Source: Rhododendron vialii
Lineage: Eukaryota > Streptophyta > Magnoliopsida > Ericales > Ericaceae
Reading direction: 5' to 3'
Length of the DNA: 64,000 bases
NCBI RefSeq assembly: GCF_030253575.1
Contig: NC_080563.1
Location: 17,441,001-17,505,000, forward strand
Shown here: positions 49,040-61,056 of the stretch, piece after piece
Numbering within the stretch: position 1 is the first letter of the stretch
How the letters are laid out: every line of letters starts with the position of its first letter
Notes under the pieces: generated by a model
Databases searched by the model: none
Seen by the model: the letters and a program-made list of their open reading frames with translations, nothing else
Told to the model about the DNA's origin: nothing
Translations under genes and position numbers: made by a program

Positions 49040-52000
49040 AACAATCTATTATTAGTATTTATGAATTAGTGTATCCCATTGCACAAAGCATGAACATAGT
49101 AAATATTTACTAATTAGAAGCTAGAATGAAAAATTATCTTGACATAATTATGCATACAGAAATAACTATAAGATTAGAGCTAGCCACATAACCTACAACA
49201 TGGATAGTGCAACAGCAAAAAAGAAGGGTTAAATATCTACTTCTCCCTTCACCTATTCCAATTTTAGTTACTGAAGACCTTTGTTGTAGAAAATGAAGAG
49301 GAAATTGAATCATTGATGAACCTTGTACAAAAGCTAAGTGGAGAGGTGCATCAATTGTCCACTCAAAACGAACAAGCAATCAAGAGAAGTGAGAATTTGG
49401 TGAATTTGTATTGAAGCTGTACATTCTCACCTTACAAAAACACCGACTCCATACCGAATCTATTCCCTACGAGCAGGGGACGTCACAATGACAGTCCTTA
49501 TGATATCCCCACCTAGAAATATGAATAACGTTCCAGCCATAAGGTTTACAAGCAAAGCTCATGCCCAAAAGCAAATGAAATGCATGAAATGCTTTATGAA
49601 ATCTAGCCATGCTACCTTTCATAAAATGTGGGGAGAAGAAAAAAAAAGAATGGTCTTATCGGAAGAATGATTCCAGTGCAACCTTTCATTTATTTCACCA
49701 AACCAAACAACCCTTACAACAAGTCCTCATGGGTACAATCCAAAACAAACAGCAAACAAAACACCTCAAACAGGCTATGCAACCTCTAGAACGAGGAAAA
49801 ATAAAAACAACTGAGCCTCAGCTAAGAACAGCTAGTAGAAAAGAAAACCAACTAAGAAGGGGAACACTGCATATTACCTTGTTTGGGGGTCTTCTTTCTA
49901 TTTTGCAAAACAGGCATTGTTTGAATCTTTCATGGCCTTGCCCACTTTCCATTTCTCCACTAATGGGCTTGAAATTGACGTAATTAAACACTCATATTTT
50001 GATAGCCTTGCAACACTCATCTATCATTTCATCTTTTTGGTAATCATGCTCTGCTGTAAAAAATGAGGCTGAACTATTTCTTAAAACACGAAATTTGTTA
50101 AAAAGTCTTTCTTTTTACATTGTCAAAAAAGAAGACGTGTTTCAATTTCTAGAATAGGATAGACACTACAAAGCTAAAGACATTACTCGTTTGAAGACAG
50201 ACCAGTCAATCCCAAAGCTAATTCTCGTTTTAAAACTTGATGGCAATCATGTATTCTCAATAATCTAAAATCTAAAAAGGGAAAACAGATCAACATATCA
50301 AACAAAATGTGTAAAACCCACAAGAAACATGTAATGTAATGCCTGATCTTTAAGTTTTAACCCAAAAAAAGAAAAAAAATGTGCAACTTTCGTTGGCCAA
50401 CCTTAAACTTTTCTTGCCATACCTGTCCATGTTGGAAGAAAATATTGAGTTCTCCACTTCAATTCCGTATCATGTCATCACCTTTTCCTCTCTCCTACCC
50501 AACACATTCCAACTGCCAAAAATGAAAGATTTAGTTTAAAGTAAGTACTCAAATGACACTCAGAAGTTAAAAGATGAATGGAAAAATAGAAGGAAGGTTA
50601 GAACAGTAGCACAAATAAATGAATTTCACTTGTGTTTCCTCTATCTGTTAATAAACTTTATGCTATTTGTGTGTAGTTGAACAGACCGGACTAAGCAATC
50701 TTGACAAGCAAGTAGGAAAGTCTTTTAACAGTGCATGGCATCAACACATTACATTGTGTATTCGTGAGAATTTCCATCTCCTAATCAACGCCAAGTAGGC
50801 ACCAACCTAATGTGAATGGAAAGTACAAACAACCGTCAACAAGCTATATCTACCATCAATGTGCTCTAAGTGTAAACTTAACTATAGCAATTGAACTCAA
50901 TCGCCTGCCTATATGTCAAGATAATTGAAAGTAAGGTTTCCAATGAAGGCTTTTCGATCATGGAACATTTGGCTCTTTTAAGTATGCCAAAAATGAGTAT
51001 TGAACAAGCCATAAAATGACTGAGTGGTTCAATTGGAGGTGAAAATAGTTGAACACGATTAGGTTAAATACCGAGATCACGCAATGTCCAAAAAGTAACT
51101 GATGTCCAGCCACGAACAACACAGAATAGCCCAACTTCGAATTAGTCAAGCTCTTAATATTTTTGAGTGATTTTGGTGTCAAAAGTTGCGCAAGAGAATG
51201 AAGTTCGAATGCCATGAAGGAACTGAAATCAAATTCGAACTTTAAGGATGAGGCGATGAACAAATACAGTGGATTTACAGATCTGTCTGGGAGCAGATTT
51301 CCAGGAAACAGACTAGTTTTCGAAAATTCATAGTAAATCGAATTCTCAATGGTTTCGGACGATTCCAACACCAAAAGAACAGTCTTTCAATGTGCCTCTG
51401 ATCTCAGGAAGAAACCAAAACCTAATTTCAAGTTTACGAATTAGAAATTGCCCAAAAACGGAGGCTCGTATAACCAGTCCCAAAATCTGTTGTATACATA
51501 TATACACGAAAAGGCAAGTTAACAAAGGAGATCCAAATGAAGCATTGCTACCACGTGATTGCCAATCCCCCAAATGCCTAACAATATGTATTATACTGTA
51601 AGATTTCGATTACACAACAACTCAATCAAAGAAGACAGTTTCAGGTCAATCCCAGTCTGCTGCGTCTACTAGTCCCACCATCGTCGGTTAGTCACATAGT
51701 GTGGAAAAAGAACAACGTATGGGCAATCCAGCTTGCCTTACTATGATTCCCATCCCGAAATGAAACCTGTTAAAATCAATCTCCCTCACAGGAAAAAGGC
51801 ACAAACAACCTATTTGTACTAACAGGCTTAACTAAAGGTGTTAAGCTCAATTTTCACTTTAAATAGGCTAATCTTTTACCTAACCTGGGGTTCTTAGAGG
51901 ATCCCCAAAATTGAATCATGTTGCTTTTACTTCCAGCCCTACTTTTGGGCAGTAAGCACGCTACTCTAAATAGGCTCAACTAAAGGTGTTAAGCTCAATT

Positions 52001-52809
52001 TTCACTTTAAGCTTGATAATTTTCAAGTGACGATGAACCACACAATACTTGGTGAGTTCAACGTGTTGCTTGATTTCCTTGACTTGATAGTTAATTACTC
52101 ATAAGCACATAATGAAATCCAAGCCACATATACAGATTTATACAAACCAGGAGTTTGTTTAGGGCAGGATAAAGAGAACTAGTGTTTAAAAATTGGATTT
52201 AATTTCTGGAAAAAATCGAGGGTTTTCGAATTTGGTTTCTTTTCAACAAAAATCTAGGGTTTCTGAATTTGGGACAATTGCATACCTTTCATGAAGAATT
52301 TTACACTTTAAGGCCACACCTTTGTAGATCTCAGAGCACGAATGTTACGTCAGCGACACCGGACTTCCACGGAATCCAGTGAGAAGATCTTCAATCAAAT
52401 GAAACTCCAAGAAATTGTACAAAACAACAATCAGAATAAACAAAAGCTCCAATGAATTTCAAAATTGGGTTTAATTTCTGCAAAAAATTAAGGGTTTTTT
52501 GAATTTGGTTTCTTTTCAACAAAAAAACTAGGGTTTCTGAAATTGGGGGTTGTATGCATAAATGTATAGCGAGGGAGGAAGGAAACGAGGGAGAGATAGA
52601 CAAAGCGAGATAAGTAAAGAGAGAATCAACCTGGTTGTTGTATCTGTCACGTGTTGTTGCTCCTCGTGGGATCTCTCTCTTGCCAATGGCGGAGACCAGT
52701 GGTGCTGACATACTCGTTTTCATGTGTCACAACACACACACAAAAACAGAGGAGGAGGAGAGTAGAAGGGGGCAAGGGGGAGAAGAACTTCTTCATCGAT
52801 CGAGAATTT

Positions 52810-52840
<31 letters not shown>

Positions 52841-52980
52841 AGGGTTTCAATCGTGGGACGGTGGGAGAGTGAAGGGGCAGTGATTCCGCGTTTTGGAACC
52901 TTATATTACTGAGAATGATCGAGGGATTTTTTGGTAAGAGACTGCCGCCAACAATTTTCGCGAAAATTTCAATTGTCCCG
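49040..52980. other. CACTA interior of unknown origin, with direct repeats
   Basis: No domain is recognised. A 90-bp segment with TTTGGTTTCTTTTCAACAAA occurs at about 52191-52275 and again at 52459-52548. A 40-bp segment containing AAAGGTGTTAAGCTCAATTT occurs near 51830 and 51973. The base composition and CT/GA-rich leader-like stretch near 52600-52880 look unlike the subterminal regions and may be captured host sequence. Confidence 0.35.
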
Positions 52981-53089
52981 CAAAAAAAATTACGATTTTC
53001 CCGACTAATGAACCTAATTTAGTCGGCAATTATCTACTTTGAGAATTTGGGAAAAAATATAGTGAGCTTTAATTACACCATATAAACTC

Positions 53090-54560
53090 TAAACTTTATC
53101 ACCATAGATGTTTTTTATAATGCTCGATCTGAATCGTTAGGATTTCATGTCTTATTAATTATAGAATTGTCACCAAAATCGGAAATCATTTAGTATCAAT
53201 GACCACATGATCGGAATAGTTTTACTACTTCCAGAAGCATTAAAGTCTAATAGCACACCACCTGAGTCACACTTGAGGTCTTTTTGCAAGATCAAAACCA
53301 TCCATCTTGAATTTAATATGGATTAGATCATTCTTACCGAGTTATAGTTGAGATCGCTTTTAATTAGACAACTCATCGAATGGAAAATACTATTTTTCTA
53401 ATAAGTCCATGTCTCCATGAAGGAATTTCCTAAACTTGGTCGAGCTGCAAATTTATGATAATGAATAATTTGACAAGTGCAACGAAATCAACGGTCTTGA
53501 TCGTCATGATTTGTTTCGCGATTGTGTAACTACTGCAACAATAAGTGTAACATAAGACTTAGTTGACCATCAATTAGATTAGAAGTATAAATTATAAAGG
53601 TAACTACCGAGCCATTATTTATAATACTCGATCTAAATCGTTAGGTTTTCGCGTCTTACCGATTATAGCACTATCACCAAAATCGGAGATCATTTGATAT
53701 CGACGACCTCGTGATCAAAAGACATTTTATGCCTTCAGAGACGTTTAAGTGTTATACTGCACTAACTGAGCCTGCATGAGATTTTTTTTGGCAATCAAAA
53801 CCATCTATCTTTGGCATAATACGAATTAAATTATTCATCCTAAAAATGAAGTTAACCGCATATGGATAAACACTTGATCGGACAACAATTTTTTTTTAAT
53901 TTAAGCATTTACGTGTTGATAAAAGGATTTCCTTAATCCAATTGAGCCAAAATTTTATGAGAATCTTATAGTAATTAAAAAAAATGAACAATTTCGATAA
54001 GACAAGTTGCATTGTAATCAATTTAGTCGTCAAGATTGTCTCGGGATCTTGTGGCTACTGTAATAACAAGTACAACATAATAATTAGTTAACTATCAAAT
54101 ACATCAAACATATATAAAGTTAAGGTAATTGCCAAATCATTTTTTATAATGATTGATCTGAATCGTTAGGATTTCACGTCTTACTTAATATAGCATTGTC
54201 ACTAAAATCGGAGATCATTTGGTATTGGCGACCACATTATCGAAAGGCATTTAATACGTTCGAAGATGTTTAAGTGTTAAAGTGAACTAACCGAGCCCTG
54301 CCTGAGGTATTTTTTCACGATCGAAATCATCTATCTTTGACGTAATACGAATTTAAACATTTCGTACCAAGAGTGAAGTTAGCCGTATATGGATATGCAC
54401 TTAATCGGACAACAAAATTCTTTACATTTAAGAAATCTGTGCCGATAAAGGGGCTTCCTTGGCCCGATCGAGCCAAAATTCTAGGAGAATCTTATGATTA
54501 AGAAGGAAAATAAAAATGAGCGGTAGTGATCGGAAAGGTTGTATCGTGATCAATATCGTT
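53090..54560. repeat. Three tandem copies of an approximately 515-bp unit in the CACTA interior
   Basis: The string TATAATGCTCGATCTGAATC (variants) begins related blocks near 53113, 53621 and 54146. Each continues through AAAATCGGAGATCATTTG and ends with ACAAGT-type sequence. The copies are well diverged. Confidence 0.75.
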
Positions 54561-54734
54561 GGAACAAATATATTTCCTTTCTTTCAAATTTTTAAAAAGA
54601 GAGAAAAGTTGATATTCCATGACTAAACTTATTAGTCGGGAAATGAATTTCATTTTTTTTAATTCGGATTAAATGATATTACCAGACTAAAATATATTTG
54701 GTCGGAAAATATAATTTCGTTTTCTATTTTATTA

Positions 54735-55150
54735 AATTCGAAAAAAATGATTTTTGCCGACTAAATTAAATTTAGTCGGCACAAAAAGAAATTACCGACT
54801 AAATTTAGTTTAGTCGATATTAATTTTCTATTTTATTAAATTCGAAAAAATGAAATTTCAAGACTAAATTTCAATTTAGTCGGCAAAAATATAAATTACC
54901 GACTAAATTTAGTTTAGTCGGAATTAATTTTCTATTTTATTAAACTCGAAAAAATGAAATTTCACGACTAAATTTCAATTTAGTCGGCAAAAATATAAAT
55001 TACCGACTAAATTTAGTTTAGTCGGAATTAATTTTCTATTTTATTAAATTCGAAAAAGTGAAATTTCACGACTAAATTTCAATTTAGTCGGCAAAAATAT
55101 AAATTACCGACTAAATTTAGTTTAGTCGGAATTAATTTTCTATTTTATTA
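54735..55150. repeat. Subterminal tandem units of about 112 bp in the CACTA
   Basis: Four units contain TTTTCTATTTTATTAAATTC, then a TTAGTCGG copy and an inverted CCGACTAAA copy. They form the core of the right subterminal region. Confidence 0.85.
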
Positions 55151-55683
55151 AATTCAAAAAATGATATTTCACGACTAAATTTATATTTAGTCGGCAAATA
55201 TATGTTTTGGCCGACTAAAATAATTTAGTCGGCAATTGTTTTATATTTTACCGACTAAAAATTCTTTAGTCGGTGATTGGCTTATATTTTCCGACTAAAC
55301 ATTTTTTAGTCGGGAAAGTTTAGTCGGGAATTATGTATTTTGTTGTAGTGTCCATTCATTTTCTTTTCACATCCATTTAATGAAATTGATCTTGTCCACA
55401 ACACCCTTATCTTGTACGAACTATAAACCTAGATCCTTTTGTGTAGAGCCACCACTATAAGCGAAGGGTGGGGATGGCTGGAGCAGTAATTTAACTACTT
55501 TTTTATTGCAAATAGGAGCACTACTTTAGAAAGTTGTGTTAAGAAGATGGTCATCTATGTGACAGAAGAGTAATTTAACTACATATCAGGGGCTTTGTAC
55601 AACTCAAATAACGGATAATAGATCTTTTCCTCCAAAGGCACTAGATTCTCCTCCAAGGCTCCTCATCAAAATAGGAAACTTTA

Positions 55684-56479
55684 GGGCTTGTTTGATAACC
55701 TAAATTCAGCACTTAAAACTGAATCAACTAAGTAATAAGTGATTCAGTAGGTTTGATAACTATATTTTACATTGCTTAACAAATTAAGTATCACTTAAAA
55801 TGTAGGCTAAAAAGTTAAAAAAAATTAAGTAGCTTTGAGCTACTTAATTCTGGCTGAATTTTTGTGTACTTACATTCAATCATCATAACACCACCACAAC
55901 CACTCCCACCAACACCTCCACCACTCCACCACTACCACCACCACCACCACTCCAGCACCTACACCACCACCACTCTAGCACCTACACCAGCACCACTCCA
56001 CCACCACCAGTACTACACCAACACCACTCCATCACCTCCACCACCACCTCTCCTACCACCACTTCACCACCATCATCACCACCGCCGCCACTCCATCACC
56101 ATTACTCACCACCACCACCAACACTACCATCACTATACCACCACCACCACTCCACCACCTACACCACTCCACCACCACCACTACCAGCACTACACCACCA
56201 CCACTCTACCACCTCAACCACTCCACCACCATCACCACCACCACCTCCACCACTCCACCACCACCACCACAACCACTACTCCTGCACCATTACCACAAGT
56301 ATATTGTGATTGTTAGTAAATTAAGAAAGAATTGGAACAGAATTAATTCATCATTTTTTTAATTCAGTACTTAATATGTTTATCAAACAGCTTTTTAGCT
56401 TAAAAAATTTAACATTCAGCTTTTAGTACTTAAATTTTCAGCTTTCAGCTTTCAGTTTTCAATTTTATCAAACAGCTCC
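55684..56479. mobile_element. PIF/Harbinger (Tourist-like) MITE with CCA expansion
   Basis: The right duplicate is interrupted by 796 bp flanked by TTA on both sides. Its ends are GGGCTTGTTTGATAA and, on the complement, GGAGCTGTTTGATAA, with three mismatches in 15. The left duplicate has the unoccupied site near 2225. From 55890 to 56290 the element is nearly all CCA/CAC trinucleotides, giving a 150-codon open frame of His/Pro/Thr that I do not regard as a gene. Confidence 0.8.
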
Positions 56480-56604
56480 TTAAGTAATTAATGAATCAGA
56501 GATAAACCAGACTTCCTATCCAATCTGGAAATCTCCTGCATTGATCTTCACCGTCATCAATCTGTGTGTATTGCTTTGAAAGCAAGCAACAGCAGACACG
56601 TATC

Positions 56605-56611
56605 TATATAA
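56605..56611 (+). promoter_or_regulatory. TATA box of the kinase duplicate
   Basis: TATATAA is in the same relation to the ATG (56736) as in the intact copy. The upstream context is displaced by the PIF/Harbinger insertion, whose right end lies about 125 bp away. Confidence 0.45.
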
Positions 56612-56735
56612 CCTAGAAAACCCATGAAGAGGTTTCAAACTACGCACTTGAAGAAGATTAAACAGTAATTCCAGAGAGAGAGAGAGAAAAAAAATAAAAA
56701 CAGATAGAGAGATTTTGACTGATTGATTGAGTTTA

Positions 56736-57891
56736 ATGAAGTGGAGGAGAGGCGAAACGTTGGGAGTGGGGGCTTCTGGAATGGTATCTCTAGCACTGGT
56801 TGATGATCAGGCCGCCTTCGATCACGATTTACCTTGTGTTATGGCCGTGAAATCTGCCCCATTACACGAATCGCGCTCGATTTGCAGAGAGAGAAGATAC
56901 CTTGATCGGTTCGAAGGCTGTCCGCATGTTGTACGCTGTTTCGGTTCCGATACCACGACTGAAGAAGGAGAGAACTGGTACAACCTATTCTTGGAGTACG
57001 CCTCCGGTGGCAGTCTATTTGATCGCATTCGTAGGTCAGGCAGAGGAGGATTACCGGAATCTGAAGCGAGGCAATATACGAAATCGATACTCCTGGCTTT
57101 GAATCACGTTCACAAACAAGGATACGTCCACTGTGACATAAAGCCTCATAATATAGTGCTTGTGGAGAGTGAGAGTGAAGTAATAAAAACTCCATGAATC
57201 TGAATGGAAAGAGGAAAAGGGTTGAGAAAGAACACACAGCAAAGATTGCTGATTTTGGGGCTGCAAGGAAGGCTGGAAAGAGAAAGGAGGATGAAGAAAG
57301 CAAGGGGAAATTAAGGGGTACGCCTATGTATATCGCCCCCGAGTCGATTCGGTGTGGAGAATATGAGGCTCACTCTGATATATGGGCTCTTGGGTGTACT
57401 GTTTTACACATGCTAACGGGCGAACTGCCTTGGAAGTGTGACAAAAATACCGAAAAGGTGGCTCTTTTGTTCAAGATTGGATTCAGAGAAGAAGTGCCGG
57501 AAATTCCAAGTCATGGGTTATCGAAAGAGGCGCGAGATTTCCTCAACAAGTGCTTCGTTAGGGATCCTAAGTCACGGTGGACGGGTGACACGCTCTTAGC
57601 CCATCCTTTTGTCTCGGGCCTTGACTGCATGACGGTTGAAAGTGTAAAAGGCGAAAGGAGCAGAGTTGTTCAGCCACAGAAGGCAGCAAAAGAAGTATAT
57701 GATTTGTCGTCAAGCCAGAGTTCGTTCGATCTTACCAAACCGTACTTGCTCATGTCGCGTTTAGCATTAAATGGAATCTTGCCTGATTTCAGCAAGATTC
57801 GTACCATTAAAAAGGTGAAAAGAACGGAGGAGGAGGGAGAAGAAAAAGAGAAGAAGTTTGAATCGAGTTTTCAACCGGATGCCTGGGAGAG
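56736..57891 (+). pseudogene. Kinase duplicate, frameshifted and truncated by an LTR
   Basis: This is highly similar to 2480-3636 from ATG to the insertion point. A one-base loss near 57193-57197 (ACTCCATGA against CCTCCAATGA) shifts the frame just after the catalytic loop and gives a TGA. A second frame reopens at 57194 and carries DFG to the insertion point. The coding sequence is then cut at 57891, equivalent to codon 386 of 407, by an LTR. The sequence after DFG reads AAR here and VAM in the intact copy; AAR is the more usual kinase pattern. Because the loss of frame and the truncation are separate, it is a dead copy, though the 5' part could still be transcribed. Confidence 0.88.
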
Positions 57892-58986
57892 TGTTCGGCT
57901 CCGAAATGGCTCAAGGACTGAGCGGGCGTGCCAGGACTTGTCGCGTCCAACGTAAAGGATTGAGTGCCCTTTTTTTCTGACTTCGAATCTGTGAGGGCGA
58001 AAGTGCTGCAAACCTAAGGGCTAGATTCCAATTGTGGTTCATGGTTTTGCCTCTACGAGCGAGGACTTAATAATTTTCTAATCGTGTAGGAAAAAAAATA
58101 ACAACGTAGAATAACTTTATTATTTCGTAATAATAAAGTTGGGGATACAAGAGAGATAGGAATAACTTTGTTATGTTGTAATAACAAAATTGGGGGTACA
58201 AGAGAGATAGAAATGAGGGAGAAATGAGATAGTTGCTTCACTGGGAAGGCCTTGATTTTAAGCGTTGAGCTTGATTGGTGTGTGAACCCGTTTTCCTTCT
58301 TGACTTCTAGTATTTATAGGCAATGGTCTTCATAGCTTTGCATGCACACGGATTTGTTGTCCTCTTCTCGTGACGCCATGTATCCATATAACCTCAATTT
58401 CATGGGATCATGGGTAGTTACCAAAGGTAGTGGTCCATTTTGACAAGTCAAGTAGCCTTTAAAAAATAAATAACTACTTGCCCACCTCCCGAACATACGA
58501 AAATGGAGATCATGGGCCTATTCTCCAATTTCTCAAGTGTCCACAGCTTGCCATCTGTCCAAAAAATCCCATGAGGTCAAATGATTCTTCAACATTTTTC
58601 GATCGTGGGCAGTTAACGAGAATAATGGGCCACGTTGTCCTCCTTTTTCCATGGGCATGAGGGAATTAAGGGCCATTTGATGTCAAAATGGCTAGACAAC
58701 ATATTAACTTCATGGGCCCACCTTCCATTTGCATGGGTTTTCCTCACGACATCTCAATTAAATAATTCCAACCATGGGCCTTTATATTTTGCTAAGACAA
58801 TTAAGCCCAAAACATTCTTAGCCTGTGATCGGATTAAGTTGAAATTAATTGGGCCCACTCAATTTTGTCTTGGCCCATTAATTTTAACCCAATACATCTC
58901 TATTTTTTGGCCCAATTTAATTAAAAGATAATTAAATGGCCTTCCAGTGCTAGCCTAGGATTGGGTGCCAAAAACGGATGTAAACA
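57892..58986 (-). repeat. 3' LTR of the third retrotransposon
   Basis: The plus strand starts TGTTCGGCTCCG and ends GATGTAAACA. The minus strand therefore starts TGTTTACATCC. A minus-strand TATAAATA is at about 58311-58318. A 58-bp unit containing GATACAAGAGAGATAG is duplicated near 58130-58215. Only one LTR is inside the window, so boundaries are inferred from TG..CA ends, the adjacent polypurine tract and the break in similarity to the intact kinase. Confidence 0.85.
58513..58914 (-). promoter_or_regulatory. U3 cluster of TGGGCC / GGCCCA motifs
   Basis: Copies at 58513, 58626, 58713 (palindromic TGGGCCCA), 58775, 58850 (palindromic), 58872 and 58909, plus an AGCCCA at 58804, lie upstream of the LTR TATA box on the minus strand. 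TGGGCY is the plant site II motif bound by TCP factors. A regulatory role is inferred. Confidence 0.45.
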
Positions 58987-59001
58987 ATGCCCCCCTAGGC
59001 C
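58987..59001 (-). other. Polypurine tract of the third retrotransposon
   Basis: The minus strand reads GGCCTAGGGGGGCAT directly before TGTTTACATCC, fixing the LTR edge and the polarity. Confidence 0.8.
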
Positions 59002-59665
59002 TTGATCTTGTTCAAGATCTAGGCTTATAAATTAGGACAGAGTACAGTTTTTGGCAAAATCAAAGAGTCCTTATCAATGGACTTGAAAAAATAAAAAGAT
59101 AATCAAGCGTAGATTAACCTAAAACCCCTTTCAAATTCTCAAATACTTGAATTTTAAAAAGATGATCAGGCTTTAATTGAGCCTAACAACTTTTTAAATC
59201 TCCGAATATGTCTTCTAATTGGGTTGGGACTCCCCCCCGTTTTGAATTGAAACAAAATTCAATAGTTTCCAAGATAAAAAACCCTCACTGAAGAGTCCTA
59301 TCAACAGCAATAATTATCACCTCCCTAGGCTTAAGGGACACGTGTCAACACCCCAGGCCTTGCATTGGCTTGCATGCAATCTTTTCAGCCGTCAGGACTT
59401 CTTTGTGTCAATAAAGAGTCCAACTCTTATTCTAATTCTTCGGTTTCGATCAAGGAGGGAAGGAGAGAAACAACGGCGCCTCTTGAATCTTGTACCGTCC
59501 CTCATAAAAACCCAATTCTTGAACTTCCACTCTCTCTCTACCACCTCTCTGTTTCTGCTGTGCAGTACAGATTCGAAAGATTCTGGTTGAGGAGAAAATA
59601 GCGATTACCAACGACATCTTGGTGGTGGCCAACGCTGACCGGGTCGGGCTTGGCCTGCCTTCCAA
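59002..59665. other. Region between the polypurine tract and the antisense PMD gene
   Basis: It should contain the promoter of the antisense gene if that gene is transcribed. No TATA box stands out. A CT-rich stretch near 59520-59560 could be a leader. No other coding sequence is seen. Confidence 0.45.
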
Positions 59666-61056
59666 ATGGGGTTTCCACCTCAACTCGCCCCCATGTATCC
59701 ATTGACAGAAGAAGTCCTTCCCTTTGAATCTCCATGCCTCAACTGGAGTCGCTTCACTACACACATACCAAACAGACTTTGGCATAGACCTGACGCCAGA
59801 TACGTTGATTGGCTCGATCGAGTAATGGAAGCCAAAGGAGATTTATGGAAGCAGATTGGCATCCGGGATGCTATCCTACTCAGCAGATCCCTGATCGATA
59901 TGGATAAGCATATTTCCTTGCTGCTTCTCAATTCTGGTCTGTCACCGCGAATTCATTCCATTTCAAGGTAGGCCCCATGAGTCCCACTCTCCAAGATCTT
60001 CCCTTTCTAACGGGCCTCCGTCCCCATGGGATAGAGGCCAACTATTTTTTGTCATAAAAAACTCCCTACTTTGAATACAAAGAGCCCCTGTCCTTCAGCC
60101 CGTTCATAAACCATTATGCTAAAAAAGGTCCTGTCGAGGAGGATGAACACGTGGCCTTCCTCCTATATTGGTTGAACAAATTCATTTTCTACATCTCTGC
60201 GAATAAGGTTACCAAGGATTTTATTGACTTGGCCTGTGCCCTAGCTTCTGGGCAAAAGCTGGCACTAGGCCCCCTGGTATTGGCACATCTTTACCGAGGT
60301 ATGAAAGAGTTGGTAAACCACAAGTTTATATTCGCCTCTGGTCCTCTGTGGATCATTACTCTATGGCTATGGTCCTATTTCCCCAAATTTGCCCCACCCA
60401 TGAATAAAAATTTAGAACACACCAGTTATGGTCTTCATTATGTTGATGCTCGTGGTCCAAGATATGCATTCGGGACTTACTTTAAGTTTTCTATTATGAA
60501 CTTGTAAGTATGGGCAAGAATTGGATGCCCTTTGCTAGAGATACCGTACCTTGGTGGTTGAAGCGTGGAGTATCAGATCCGGATGATGACTTCGATGACC
60601 ACTTTGCGATATGGACAAGTTTCTTGATTTCTCGTGACCTCATGTATGGCATGGTTTTTTGTCCCATAAACTACAAGTGTGGAGTTAAATATTACAACGT
60701 GGCCCAATTTGCCAAGCAGTTTGGCTTGAGCCAGCTTACACCTCGGCTCCCATACCAGTCCCTAAACGAGGACTTCGTTGATCGACCAGTGATTCAACCA
60801 AGGGAACTGGAAAAAGTGAGGAATGCCCTACTAGAGCTCAGAAAGAACTTCAACTTTCACCCCTACGTTGAGCGCACCGATAAGGGCGCCAACTTTGACA
60901 GCTGGTGGGGTGGCTATACAAGAATGCATTTCTTCAATCCATACCTGGAGGTCCTGACCACGCTTCTGCCTGGTCCTGCTGGAGCGCCTGAACCTGGCAT
61001 TCACGTGCCTTTACAACAGATCAGTCCCTCACCAACCTTGAGTACAAAAAGAAAAG

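Larger units (their letters stand above)
48160..55350. mobile_element. CACTA (En/Spm-like) transposon, non-autonomous, 7.2 kb
   Basis: Ends are CACTACAAGAAAAAA and, on the complement, CACTACAACAAAATA. TCC is duplicated on both sides (48157-48159, 55351-55353). The unoccupied site with a single TCC is preserved in the left duplicate near 1858-1862. Both ends carry dense arrays of CCGACTAA/TTAGTCGG subterminal motifs (about 48180-48620 and 54620-55325, plus a few near 53000-53030), typical transposase-binding repeats. I find no transposase. The interior contains repeats and host-like sequence of unknown source. Confidence 0.93.
46686..57891. repeat. Right copy of the segmental duplication, expanded by insertions
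   Basis: This is colinear with 424-3636. The extra length is due to the CACTA element at 48160-55350, the PIF/Harbinger MITE at 55684-56479 and a different 110-bp stretch near 55490-55590. It is cut at 57891 by an LTR. The orientation is the same as the left copy. Confidence 0.9.

Noticed and set aside
55864..56316. 150-codon His/Pro/Thr-rich protein
   Set aside because: It is a translated CCA-repeat block inside a MITE.
59968..60052. A further intron in the antisense PMD gene near 59970 (AAG|GTAGGC)
   Set aside because: Recognisable PMD sequence continues directly after the GT in another frame, so a 1-bp frameshift explains it better.
60504..60510. Splice donor GTAAGT at the end of the PMD middle segment
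   Set aside because: The following bases read as continuous PMD sequence after a one-base shift in a T run near 60486.
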